64,000 bases of DNA from CBDCME01 sp965218865 (GTDB lineage Bacteria; Pseudomonadota; Alphaproteobacteria; JAAXGF01). A program made the translations under genes and the position numbers. The notes below the pieces were generated by a model. The model saw only the letters and a program-made list of their open reading frames with translations, had not been told where the DNA came from and made no database searches. The DNA lies in the NCBI GenBank assembly GCA_965218865.1, contig CBDCME010000010.1, positions 62,001-126,000 on the forward strand. Reading direction: 5' to 3'. Below, in pieces: positions 53,807-63,835 of this stretch (the stretch's first letter is position 1; the number at the start of each line of letters is the position of its first letter).

Positions 53807-54964
53807 GTGTTTCGTCACATTTAAAAGATCCCCAAGGGACTGGAACTATGCGATTATGCCTGCATGGGAACAACCGCTTGTATTTGGGTATCTCCTGGCG
53901 ACCGGAGCCGACTGGAGCGGCTGGTTTCGGGCCGGAATACCCCCCAGAAGCATGTCTGGCGTGCGCGGATCGTGCTTCTGTCCGGGGATCGTCTCGGGAC
54001 GATGGCGATCATGCGTCAAGTAGGCAAGAGCAAGCCGACGGTGTGGCGCTGGCAGGAACGCTTCCTCGAGGAAGGGGTCGACGGACTGTTGCGGGATCGG
54101 GACCGGGGGTCCGGCAAGCCCCCCTTGGGCGCCGCGGTGAAATCGCTGGTGTTGACGAAGACGATGCGGGAGGCACCGCCGAACGCGACCCAGTGGAGTG
54201 TTCGCACGATGGCCAAGGCCGTCGGAATCAGCCAGTGTGCAGAGGATCTGGGCCGAGTATGGATTGAAGCCGCATCTGATTTCCATCTTCAAGGTCTCGA
54301 ACGACCCGAGGTTCGCCGAGAAGGTGGAGGACGTTATCGGGCTTTACCTGAACCCGCCGGACAAGGCGCTGGTTCTTTCGGTCGACGAGAAGAGCCAGGT
54401 TCAGGCTCTCGACCGCACCCAGCCCGGCCTGCCGATAAAGAAGGGCCGCGCCGGCACCATGACCCACGATTACAAGCGCAACGGCACGACGACGCTGTTC
54501 GCGGCGCTCAACGTGCTCGACGGCACGGTCATCGGCCAATGCATGAAGCGGCACCGGCACCAGGAGTTCCTCCGTTTCCTGCGCCGGCTCGACCGCAAGA
54601 CGCCGAAGCGGCTCGACATCCACTTGATCGTCGACAACTACGCCACCCACAAGCATGCCAAGGTCAAGGCGTGGCTGGAAAAGCACCCCCGCTTCCATTT
54701 CCACTTCACGCCGACGTCGGCCTCCTGGCTGAACCAGGTCGAACGCTTCTTCGCCGAAATCACCCAAAACGCCATCCGCCGGGGCGTCTTCAAGAGCGTC
54801 CCCGAACTGGAGGCGGCCATCGACGACTATCTCGCCAAGCACAACGAGAACTCCAAACCCTTCGCCTGGACCGCCACCGCCCGAGACATCCTCAAAAAAG
54901 TGGATCGAGCTCGGAACACCCTCAATCAGGTGAAGAAGGGTACCATTTAAATGAGTCGGAACAC
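53807..54964 (+). mobile_element. IS630-family element, type III
   Basis: Termini are GTGTTTCGTCACATTTAAA on the left and the complement of GTGTTCCGACTCATTTAAA on the right (an imperfect 19-bp inverted repeat). TA flanks both sides (53805-53806 and 54965-54966). It sits 30 bp before the aminotransferase start. Confidence 0.88.
53864..54950 (+). pseudogene. IS630-family transposase (type III), frameshifted
   Basis: The first frame (53864 to about 54235) gives the helix-turn-helix domain (GTMAIMRQVGKSKPTVWRWQERFLEEGVDGLLRD). The second (in frame from about 54235 to 54950) gives VQRIWAEYGLKPHLI and the DDE core with D in LSVDEKSQVQALDR, D in LIVDNYATHKH and E in SASWLNQVERFFAEIT. The shift is at about 54232-54240 (ISQ to VQRIW). 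It may be recoded or inactive; there is no second copy in the window to compare. Confidence 0.85.
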
Positions 54965-54994
54965 TAGCAACGGGTTAAAGGAGACGAATCGGCG

Positions 54995-55855
54995 ATGGCG
55001 GCGATTAGCTTTATCGACGGAAAGTGGATCGAGGGCAATCCGCCAATTCTCGGACCCATGGATCAGTCGTTTTGGTTCGCCACCATGGTTTTCGACGGCG
55101 CGCGTGCGTTCGACGGGGTAGCGCCGGATCTCGATCTCCATTGTCAGCGCCTTTTCAAGTCGGCCTCGGTGATGGGGCTTTCGCCGCCGCTCGGGGTCGA
55201 CGAGGTCATCGACATCGGCCTGAGAACCGCGGCACGAATTCCAAGTGGTGGCGCGCTTTACATACGGCCGATCCTGTACGCGACCGAGGGTTGGCTGTGG
55301 CCCGAGCCGGAAAGCACCCGCTTCATTCTCACCGTCCACGAGGCGCCGTTGCCTGGGGACACTGGATTCTCCGCCTGCCGTACACGCCTTCGCCGCCCGG
55401 CACCGGACGCGGCACCGACTCTAGCCAAGGCCTCGTGTTTGTATCCGATGACCGGATTGGCGATGAGGGAGGCCGTGGCAAAAGGCTACGACAACGTGGT
55501 TTTCCTCGATCACGAGGATAACGTCGCCGAGTTCGGCACTTCGAACCTGTTCATCGTTGCCGCAGGGGCGGTGCACACGCCGGTGTTCAACGGGACGTTC
55601 CTCGATGGGGTCACCCGACGGCGGGTCATCGGTTTGTTGCGCGATTCGGGCGTCGAGGTCGTCGAGCGAAAAATCTCGTACGATGAAGTGATCCGCGCCG
55701 ACGAAATATTTTCCACCGGAAACTACGGAAAGGTGACCTTCGTACGGCGCATCGACGAACGATCGTTGCAGCCCGGACCGATTTTCCGAAAGGCCCGGGA
55801 GCTCTATTTTGCCTTCGCGCGGGAGAGCCCGCTAAAGGTCCCCGACGTCTCCTAG
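54995..55855 (+). CDS. Class IV (branched-chain-type) aminotransferase
   Basis: A 286-aa fold-type IV PLP enzyme. It starts MAAISFIDGKWIEGNPPILG and has MDQSFWFATMVFDGARAF, the PLP lysine in TLAKASCLYPMTGLAMREAVAKGYDNVVFLD, NVAEFGTSNLFIV (the E that contacts the cofactor), FLDGVTRRRVIGLLRD and EIFSTGNYGKVTFVRRID. It resembles IlvE and related amine or D-amino-acid transaminases; the substrate is not certain. AAGGAG precedes the start, and IS630 type III lies immediately upstream, so its native promoter may be displaced. Confidence 0.9.
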   Translation: MAAISFIDGKWIEGNPPILGPMDQSFWFATMVFDGARAFDGVAPDLDLHCQRLFKSASVMGLSPPLGVDEVIDIGLRTAARIPSGGALYIRPILYATEGWLWPEPESTRFILTVHEAPLPGDTGFSACRTRLRRPAPDAAPTLAKASCLYPMTGLAMREAVAKGYDNVVFLDHEDNVAEFGTSNLFIVAAGAVHTPVFNGTFLDGVTRRRVIGLLRDSGVEVVERKISYDEVIRADEIFSTGNYGKVTFVRRIDERSLQPGPIFRKARELYFAFARESPLKVPDVS

Positions 55856-55866
55856 TGCATCGACCC

Positions 55867-56277
55867 AACCCAATCGCCGCTTCAGCTTGAAATCAGGGTT
55901 CTTCACGGACGACTCTTTATTTCAGCCTTACAACAATTACGACTCTCGGCTGGCGGGACCGGATCGGGCCGGAAGGTTTGGAGAAGGTATTCCAGGAGAG
56001 CCTGGCCGTGGCCCACCGGGTGGGGGCGCTGCGGGAGAAGGACCTCGAGTGGGTGACGGTGGACACCACCGTACAAGAGAAGGCGATTGCCTTTCCGACC
56101 GACGCCAAACTGATGCAACGAGCCCGCGAGCGGCTGGTGCGACTGGCACGGGAGCACGGCATTGCCCTGCGTCAGTCCTATACCCGCCTGGGCAAGAGGG
56201 CGTTGATCATGCAAGGCCGCTACCGCCATGCCAAACAGCACAAGCGGGCCAACAAGGCCCTGCGCAAGCTCAAGACC
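55867..56277 (+). mobile_element. IS5-family fragments, copy E (rearranged)
   Basis: 55867-55913 is the right end of the IS5 element (through GTTCTTCACGGACGAC). A 37-bp unrelated stretch follows, then 55951-56277 is an internal IS5 segment (residues about 113-222 of the transposase). The order of these pieces is not that of an intact element. An open reading frame that crosses this junction is an artefact of the mosaic. Confidence 0.85.
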
Positions 56278-56769
56278 CACTTGGCGTGGTGCACCTTCAG
56301 GTTATCTATGTTCAGGAACACCTTCTGCTTTGCGTCCTTGATCAGCCGCCGCAGGAAGATGATGCCCAACCGGCGCTCGATCAACTCGCGCACCGCACGG
56401 GACGTCCACAATGCAAACGGCAGTTTGAGCTGATCGGGCGTCTTGTCGGCGATCCAGCGGCGGACTTGCCGGCCCTCCTCGGTGGTCAGCGCCCCCTTGC
56501 CCTTGCGTCCGGAAACCCGACGACCATCCAGGAGGCCGTCCTCGCCCCGTTCGCGATACCGCTTGAGCCAGATGTTGACCGTCTGCCGCTGCACGCCAAC
56601 AACCCTGGCCGCCTCGGCCTGGCTCGATCCACCCTGCTCGACAAGCACGATCGCCCGACGCCGGAGTTCCTCCTGCGCCGCCCGACCAATGCCACGAAAG
56701 TCACGCGCTTCCATGCACCATGTATAGCACAGTCCGATCAATATGTCAGGTATTATTTTGGGATATTAG
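56278..56769 (-). mobile_element. IS630 type II, internally deleted copy
   Basis: Reverse-oriented copy of the element at 32566-33679 with its start end intact (GGATATTAG at 56761-56769 and the TA after it). It keeps codons for MEARDFRGIGRAAQEELR through RELIERRLG and then jumps to IIFLRRLIKDAKQKVFLNIDN, dropping about 117 codons including the first catalytic D. It then ends at HHAKW where IS5 debris begins. Confidence 0.9.
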
Positions 56770-57075
56770 TAGTTGGTCTGCCCGCCATAGGAGCGTTTTA
56801 TGCTGTAGTCACTGACGACAAAACGGATCAAATCATACATGCACTGAACGGTATTCACACTAGTTTGAAAAATTCTTTGACAGATACCCGTGTTGATTTG
56901 AGTGCTATTAAAAAACGAACGGCGATTATTTCAGACGTACCTGGAGGTAGTGCTTTCGATTTCCGTAAAGAGTTTAAGCAAAAACTCGTTCTTAAGAAGA
57001 TAGAATTAGCAATTGTAGTTACGAATTGTTTACCGGATAGAGAAAATAAGACCATTTTTGGTCGAATAATAAATA
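56770..57075 (+). pseudogene. AT-rich gene remnant between IS copies
   Basis: A fragment with clearly lower GC than the surroundings encodes, in frame, LVGLPAIGAFYAVVTDDKTD (possible membrane segment) and a charged part ending KTIFGRIINS. It is cut on the left by the IS630 type II end and on the right by IS5 copy D. I do not recognise a family. It looks like residue of a foreign gene. Confidence 0.5.
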
Positions 57076-58641
57076 GTCGCCCGTGAAGAACGCGTAAGCG
57101 GCTGATGTTGGTAGTTCTTTCGGTTTGGCGAAGTAATCGGATTTGCAAGAAAACGGGTTTTGGGCCTGAAAAGCTTGTGATTTGAAATAATTGATTTTGG
57201 GGATTCCCTTCCGTTGCGGAACGTGATTCTCTGCTCCCGTCGATTGGGATTGGAGAACTGTGATGAAGCCATCGCGCAAGGTGTCATCGGGAATAGAGGA
57301 CCTGTTCCGCTCGCGGTTCGAAAACATCATCAACCTGCGCCACGAGTTGGTGGTGTTGGGGGGCCGGATCGCGTGGACTTTCTTCGACGAGACCTATGAA
57401 GCCTTGTATTCGGAGGAGGGTCGGCCGGGGGTCCCGACGCGGTTGATGGTTGGGCTGCACATCCTCAAGCATATGTTCGATCTCTCGGATGAGGAGGTCT
57501 GCGAGCGCTGGGTCTACGACCCATACTTCCAGTGCTTCTGCGGCGAAGAGTACTTTCAGCATGAGCTGCCCATGGAGCGCTCGTCGATGACCCGGTGGCG
57601 GGACCGGATCGGGCCGGAAGGTTTGGAGAAGGTATTCCAGGAGAGCCTGGCCGTGGCCCACCGGGTGGGGGCGCTGCGGGAGAAGGACCTCGAGCGGGTG
57701 ACGGTGGACACCACCGTACAAGAGAAGGCGATTGCCTTTCCGACCGACGCCAAACTGATGCAACGAGCCCGCGAGCGGCTGGTGCGACTGGCACGGGAGC
57801 ACGGCATTGCCCTGCGTCAGTCCTATACCCGCCTGGGCAAGAGGGCGTTGATCATGCAAGGCCGCTACCGCCATGCCAAACAGCACAAGCGGGCCAACAA
57901 GGCCCTGCGCAAGCTCAAGACCTATCTCGGGCGCACCGTCCGCGACATCCGCCGCAAGACGGCCCAGGAGGAGAGCCTACGGGATACCTTCCGCCGCCCC
58001 TTGTGACTGGCCGAGCGGGTGTCGACCCAGAAGCGGCGCGACCCCTTGCCCAAGGTCTATTCGCTCCACGCGCCCGAGGTCGAATGCATCGGCAAAGGGA
58101 AGGCGCACAAGCCGTACGAGTTCGGCTGCAAGGTCTCCGTGGCGGCGACCAATTTCCGCCCCCCCGGCGGCCAGTTCGTCGCCCACGTCAAGGCCTTCCA
58201 CGGCAATCCCTATGATGGCCACACCTTGAGGCAGGTGATCGAAGAGATGGAACGCTGGACGGGGATATCGGCCGAGCGCATCTATGTCGACAAGGGATAC
58301 CAGGGCCACGATTACCCCAACAAACACCGCGTCTTTAGATCAGGCCAGAAACGCGGCATCACGCCGACGATCAAGAAGGAGCTCAGGCGGCGCTCCGCCG
58401 TCGAGGCCGTGATCGGACATCTCAAGAGCGATGGCAGGCTGGGGCGCAACTTCCTCAAAGGCCGCGACGGCGACAAGATCAACGCCATCCTCGCCGGCGC
58501 CGGCTACAACTACCGCCTTGTCCTCAAATGGCTGAGGCGTTTGTTTGTCCAAATCCTGGCCGCGCTCCTCAGCGACATCTCGCACCCCACCGCAAACCCA
58601 ATCGCCGCTTCAGCTTGAAATCAGGGTTCTTCACGGACGAC
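57076..58641 (+). mobile_element. IS5-family element, copy D (nonsense mutant)
   Basis: Same 1566-bp length and termini as copy C. The left flank ends ATAAATA; the right flank begins TAA and then an IS630 element, so no clean target duplication is visible. The transposase gene is interrupted by a stop. Confidence 0.92.
57263..58618 (+). pseudogene. IS5-family transposase with nonsense codon (copy D)
   Basis: Identical in layout to the intact copy C, but the tryptophan codon in RRPLWLAERV is TGA at 58004-58006, ending the protein after 247 residues. The downstream frame (to 58618) is otherwise open and includes the last catalytic D and E. One further change (S to F in ATNFRPPGG) is seen. Confidence 0.92.
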
Positions 58642-58644
58642 TAA

Positions 58645-59812
58645 TACCAACCGCCCTAGAGTTTGACTCGCGCAAAGGTTTACACGCTAGGTTTTGTGTG
58701 ATTCAAGGTTGTTGGCAACAAGGGAGTGTGTTCAATGCCAACGATTCCTTTGCGAAACGACTTTGATGCTGAAAGAGTCCGTGTTCTTGCGGCACGGAGC
58801 GATGATGGGAACCAGGCGCGACGGCTTTTGTCGATGGCGGCCATCTACGATGGGATGGATCGAGCGTGCGCGGCGGGTATTGGCGGCATGGATCGGCAGA
58901 CGTTGCGGGACTGGGTTCACCGGTTCAACGCGGGAGGTCCGGCCGGTCTGATCGACCGCAAGCCGAACGGGGCGTTGCGTCGGTTGACGCCGTCGCAAAT
59001 GGCGGCGCTTTCGCGGGCTATCGAGGCCGGTCCCGATCCCGAACGGGATGGGGTCGTGCGCTGGCGCTGCATCGATCTCAAGCAACTGATCCGAACGCGC
59101 TTCGGCGTGGACTATCACGAGCGGAGCGTCGGCAAGCTGCTGGCCGCGCTCGGGTTCTCGCATATTTCCGCGCGCCCGCGCCACGTCGGCCAGGATGCGC
59201 GGGCACAGGAGGAATTTAAAAAAAAGTTTTCCCGAACACTTGGCGAAAATCGTAGCGGCACAGCCACCGGACACGCCCATCGAGGTTTGGTTTCAAGATG
59301 AAATGCGCGTCGGCCAGAAGAACAGCCTGGTGCGCCAGTGGGCCCCAAAGGGATCGCGCCCGCGCCAGGTCAAGGACCTACGGACCTCTTCGGCGTATCT
59401 CTTCGGCGCCATCTGCCCCGAGCGCGGTGAGGGCGCGGCGCTGGTCATGCCGCGCGCCAATACTGAAGCCATGGACCTGCATCTCGAGGAAATCAGCCGG
59501 GCCGTTGCCCCAAACGCCCATGCCGTCGTGCTGCTCGACCAAGCCGCATGGCACACCACTGCCAAACTCGGCATCCCGGAGAACATCTCCCTCGTGCCTT
59601 TGCCACCCAAGTCCCCGGAGCTCAATCCCGCCGAAAATGTCTGGCAATACCTCCGCCAGAACTGGCTCTCCAATCGTGTCTTCGACTCCTATGAAGCCAT
59701 CGTCGAGGCCTCTTGCCAAGCCTGGAACAACCTGACCGACCAACCTTGGAAGATCATGTCCATCGGCCTCAGAGCGTGGGCTCGCACAAGTCAATGTTAA
59801 GGGCGGTTGGTA
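58645..59812 (+). mobile_element. IS630-family element, type I, copy 2
   Basis: The same 1168-bp element as 5205-6372, with TACCAACCGCCC and GGGCGGTTGGTA at its ends. Differences from copy 1 are a few single bases (for example CCTA instead of CCCA just inside the left repeat). It is inserted 3 bp beyond the end of IS5 copy D. Confidence 0.92.
58735..59800 (+). CDS. IS630-family transposase (type I, copy 2), frameshifted
   Basis: Two overlapping frames, 58735-59301 and (from about 59230) to 59800, joined at the run of eight A at 59218-59225 exactly as in the copy at 5295. Catalytic D, D and E residues are all present. Identity of the shift site in two copies favours programmed recoding or shared descent from a frameshifted parent. 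Confidence 0.85.
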
Positions 59813-60120
59813 TTAGGAGTTTACTCGTTGAATTTGATTCACAAATGTACGATTTTATTGACTACTAAAGGAATCTCCATACGCTGATATTGAAATTCAA
59901 TTACCGTCATTTGTACGCATGGACCAATCAGTGCTATTTTATGATAAAATTAGGACTGATGTTTTAGAGTTATTTGACGATTCATTTCTTCAAAATGACA
60001 AGAGATATACTGGATCACCACGCCCGGGTTTCAGTACTTGGCCACTACTCGTAAAAACCTTGAGGGAACACACAGAGTACTTTAGACATGGTTATGGTGA
60101 TCCCGAGTGAATTTTAAATA
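59813..60120 (+). pseudogene. AT-rich gene remnant
   Basis: A low-GC stretch with one open frame from about 59868 to 60110 (LLKESPYADIEIQLPSF, MDQSVLFYDKIRTDVLELFDD, TLREHTEYFRHGYGDPE). No start with a ribosome-binding site and no family match that I recognise. It follows the IS630 end directly. Base composition is like 56770-57075 and 63001-63300. Confidence 0.4.
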
Positions 60121-60435
60121 TCTCTTGCGATAGATATAGGTTCCCGATCCTTATTCCGGCTCTGTCGCTATGCCCGGCAACCGCTTTTCCCGGCGCCATT
60201 TCCAAGGCATGACGAAATCACCAGGGCAAAACGGCCATGATCTAACCCTTTTTATTCGTGAGGGTCATCGGATTTGAGCGGGGCGAGCAGTGGCGGCCGG
60301 GTTGACGGCAGTTTTTGTAGTGGATTTTCAGAGGGGGTTGAGGGTTGACGTTCGGGGTTCGTCCGGCGGCACTTGCCGCCGGGTTCAGGGGGCCTGAGCG
60401 GCGATTCGGCCGGCCATCGCGAGCAGGATTTTCTG
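60121..60435. other. Non-coding stretch before the IS1380 fragment
   Basis: About 315 bp of GC-rich sequence with no gene. It probably holds the outer end of the IS1380 element whose transposase 3' end is at 60436, but I could not define the terminal repeat. A hairpin CGGCGGCACTTGCCGCCG lies near 60364-60381. Confidence 0.4.
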
Positions 60436-61538
60436 TTATGGAAAGGCCGAAGGCATGGCGATACGCACGCGGGATTTAAGTTCCTCGAGGCGTACGGCGA
60501 TTTTGAGGAATGCTCGGCGGAGCGTTTCGAAGGTGGCCATACGCCAGAGCGAGCGCCGGGGCGCGGCTTGGCGCAACTGATGCAAAAGCCAGTAGGCGCC
60601 GGTGTGTAGGAAGAGGCGGAACTGGTTGGCTTCCCAGCGGTGGCAGGAGGTCCGGTCGGACTTGGTGTAGAGTTTGTGGTCCTTGATCATGTTCTCCATC
60701 CGGCCGCGGGCGCAATAGATCTTCTCGTAGAGCACCTTGGCCCGGCCGGGCAGGTTGGTGACGACGAAGCGGATGTCGGAGCCTTTCGAGGTCGCCTTGA
60801 CGCGGGCGATGACCGTGCGTTCCCGTGACCAGCTTTTGGCCTGGATTCCGGTTTGGAAGAAGCGGCGCACTTTGTCCTTTCCCTGACGTGCGCGGCGCAG
60901 GGCCACGTCTTCGCGCCACGGCTGGCCGATCTCGCTCAGCCGGGCGTTGCCGGGTAGGCCGAAGATGTAGCCGCAACCCTGATTTTCCAGCAGTTCCATG
61001 ACGTCCGGCGTGCCGTAATGGCCATCGCCGCGCACGCTGATCACGACCCGTGGCCAGTGGTGCCGGATGCGGCGGATGACATGGCGTAGGATAGCGGCAG
61101 CCTCGGCTCCGGAAGGCCACTTGCCCGGGCAGAGCAGCGAGAGCACCGGCTTGCCGGTGGCCGCCTCGAAGATATGGATGGGCTGGAAGCAATAATCGTC
61201 GTAATGAGCGTTGAACAGCGCCAGCTGCTGGCCGCCGTGGACGGTATCATCGGTGTCGTCGATATCGAGGACAATGGGCTCCGGCACCGTCTTGAAACTG
61301 GAGCAGAACAGGTCGATCAGCGACAATCCCATGTGCGCCAGCTCGCGCCATGACGGCGCGTTCTCCAACCGCGACAGCGTCGGTTGCGACATCAGGTCGT
61401 TGCCGGTCTCGGACAAACGCCCGCAGGCCAGCTTGAATGCTGGATCGAAACGCAGGGCATCAAGGTCGTCGCAATCCTCGTAGCCGCAGGCAATAGCGAA
61501 CATCCGTGCCCGGATCATATCGGCGTAGGTGTGGGTCG
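60436..61538 (-). pseudogene. IS1380-family transposase, C-terminal part
   Basis: Reads THTYADMIRARMFAIACGYEDCDDLDALRFDPAFKLACG, then the DDE core: D in VLDIDDTDDTVHGGQQ, D in SVRGDGHYGTPDVMELL and E in ARGRMENMIKDHKLYTKSDR, ending RVRIAMPSAFP. The N-terminal 70 or so residues are missing because IS256 is inserted at 61538/61539; a matching N-terminal part is at 63631-63835 on the other strand. The 8 bp GTGGGTCG (61531-61538) is the target site. Confidence 0.9.
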
Positions 61539-63000
61539 GGCGATGTCCCATGCTCTGTTGAAAAAGGCGAGGCAGGCATGGTTGGGCTTCGAGGCTAGGC
61601 GGCCTCTTTGATGGTTTCAATGGCGCTTTTCGCTTTTGCCTTTTTCACGTGATCCTCGAGGGCAGCTCTGAGGATGGGGAGTTGCCGGTAGGCCTTGAGG
61701 CGACGGAGGTCTTTTGGGCTTCCAGGAGGCCGGCGGCGGTCCATCGCAAGGCCATCTCGGCGTTGCGCCAGCGCTTGACATTGTGCTGCACCATCCTGAC
61801 CGTTCCCAAGGCATTCTCGATGGCGTTGGTGCAGGCCAAGGAGCGCCTGAGCTTGGGCGGCAGGCCCAAGCGGATCACGGTGAGGATCTCATCCAGGCCC
61901 TCCAGGATGGAAGCCGAAACGCCGGGGGCCTCGGTCTCCAGGCGGCGCGCCAGGTTCTTCATGAGGCGTTCGGCTTTCTCGGCATCGTCTTGGTCCCAGG
62001 CTTGCCTGAGCGCCTTCTTGACGCCGGCATGAAGGCTTTCGTCGAGGCGCTCGATGATGTTGCGGCCCTTGTGGACCTGGCAGCGCTGGAGGGCGGCCAC
62101 CGGCCCGAAGGTCCGCTTGATCGCCTTGGAGAGCGCCTTGGCGCCGTCGACGATGAAGAGCCGGGGCACTTCCGGGTCGAGGCCGCGGGCGGTCAGGTTG
62201 TCGAGCAGCGCCTGCACCGTGGCGGCATTCTCCGTGGCACCTTCGGCCAGGCCTAGAACATGCTTCTCGCCCGCGCCGTCGATGCCAATAGCTGCCAGCA
62301 ACACGTGATCGCCGACGTGCAGCCCGTCGATCTGGATGACCAGGAGATCGAGATCCGAAAGGTCGCTGGCCAGGAAGGCCTTCAGCTTCTTGCGCGTCAT
62401 GGCCACGAAGCGCCGCGAGACCGCGGACTTCGAGGTCGCATCGCCCGCGCGTGCCGGCAAGTCGCCGCTGGCCTCGCCGGGCAGGCGCACGGCGCCCGCG
62501 TACTTGCGGGTCGAAACCGTAAGCAGCATGATGTTCATCGCCCAGGACTGCAAAAGCGCCGGGTCCGAGAGCAACTCCCAGCTCGGCAAGCTCATCTCCT
62601 TGCCCGCAAGATCGCGCACCCGCGGGCGCGTCAGCTTCACCTTGCCCCCGTGATAGGCAATCTCGCTCTGGGTTGTCCCCCAGCGATGGCCCTGCCGCTC
62701 GGCCGTGCGGGCGTGGCGCGCTCCGCAGAGCACCTCGCTATCCTCGTCCAGCATCTCGCCCAGGGTCTCCACCCCGGCCAACAGGCAAAAGCGATCCACG
62801 CTCATGCGCAGATCATCAAAAGCCTCCGGCAAGGCCGGCGGCAACAGAGGAAGCGGGATCTCCAACAGTTTCGAAAGGCGGCTGTTCCGTGTAGTCTTGG
62901 TCATGGCGTCGTTCTCCTTGATGGATTCAACACCCAGAGCCTAACGGTTCCAGGCGAATGACGCCTACCTCACTTTTTCAACATCAGCCGGGACATTGCC
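61539..63000 (-). mobile_element. IS256-family element, copy 1
   Basis: It runs from GGCGATGTCCC at 61539 to the complement of GGCAATGTCCC at 63000; subterminal repeats (TGTTGAAAAAG and GAGGCAGGC/GAGGTAGGC) extend the inverted similarity. On the left it interrupts IS1380 at GTGGGTCG. The expected duplicate is missing on the right (CAACAAGG), so the right flank was lost by an adjacent deletion or recombination. Confidence 0.88.
61595..62904 (-). pseudogene. IS256-family transposase with C-terminal frameshift
   Basis: A mutator-type transposase starting MTKTTRNSRLSKLLEIPL. It has D in VIQIDGLHVGDHVLLAAIG, D in LFIVDGAKALSKAIKRTF and E in SLACTNAIENALGTVR. Near 61717 (EAQKT) one base is missing: the frame runs to a stop at 61645, while RRLKAYRQLPILRAALEDHVKKAKAKSA continues in the next frame to 61595. 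All catalytic residues precede the shift, so activity may be reduced but cannot be excluded. Confidence 0.88.
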
Positions 63001-63582
63001 CAACAAGGTTCATTCGTTACAAAACTACAGACCAGATCAAGAAACTTCTCTCCCCATTTTTGTGTTAATGCTCGTGCCTCTCCCGATGAATTCGGATATC
63101 TTTTTGGTGTTAGAAAATTATTAGACCACGATTAAAATCTCTCTATTCACAAATGTTACGTTTCTTACTCACTGTTCTCATTATTCTCTATTTCTTTCGT
63201 AATGAGTATTTGCAGATTCCATTAATCCCTTATCAAAATAACATCCAAGCGTTCCTGAATCCTTATAGGGCTTCGCCCACGCTGGCGCTCTGCCTTTGCC
63301 AGTCCATTTCTCGTCGGGAATATCAGGGTTTTTGTATTTGGGTCTTGCAGGTGCCCGTTTTCTGCGTCCGCCCGACCCAATTAGCTCTTCAAGGTCGTCA
63401 CCTACCCACCGATACGCCCGTCCTTAACCACATGAACCGTTACCGTCACTTGGTCACAAGATAAAAACGTTCTGGGCGGCGCGACCGGGTTTGCAGTGGG
63501 AAAGGATTAGCCTGAATTATTCGTCGTGCAGTGAGAATTTTGCGGTGAGCGTAGACTAACCTGTTGATATAGCGTAGAATTT
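63001..63582. other. AT-rich region with gene debris
   Basis: About 580 bp. From 63001 a frame reads QQGSFVTKLQTRSRNFSPHFC and DEFGYLFGVRKLLDHD to 63135, probably the end of a broken foreign gene. Another frame (63153-63464) starts hydrophobic (MLRFLLTVLIILYFF) but has no family signature. The last 100 bp probably belong to the IS1380 left end. Confidence 0.4.
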
Positions 63583-63630
63583 ATGGTGTCAAAAGCAAGC
63601 CCACGTCAACCGGAAAACCTACGGCTCACC

Positions 63631-63835
63631 ATGAACGAAACTATCCCCTATCTGCCCGGTTTGTCACCCGTCGCTGGCAAGGAATTGTGTGCCCGGTTTG
63701 ATGGCGGCCGGCTATCGTCGGACGGCGGCGTTTTGTTGTTTGCCGGGATCGAGAAGCGGCTCGGAATCGCCGATCTTCTGGCTACCTGCGTGACGGACGA
63801 ACGCGATCCCGCGAGCACGACCCACGGCAATGTCC
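63631..63835 (+). pseudogene. IS1380-family transposase, N-terminal part
   Basis: Starts MNETIPYLPGLSPVAGKELCARFDGGRLSSDGGVLLFAGIEKRLGIADLLATCVTDERDPASTTH, the IS1380 N-terminus, and is cut at 63835/63836 by IS256. The break point (CGACCCAC at 63828-63835) is the same target as in the 60436-61538 fragment, so both come from one IS1380::IS256 arrangement. Confidence 0.9.

Noticed and set aside
55887..57086. A 399-aa open reading frame on the plus strand
   Set aside because: It crosses four unrelated pieces (IS5 end, IS5 interior, antisense IS630 and an AT-rich remnant), so it is a chance fusion.
57076..58641. A target-site duplication for IS5 copy D
   Set aside because: The left flank (ATAAATA) and the right flank after removing the IS630 (TAATATT) do not match, so a rearrangement is more likely.
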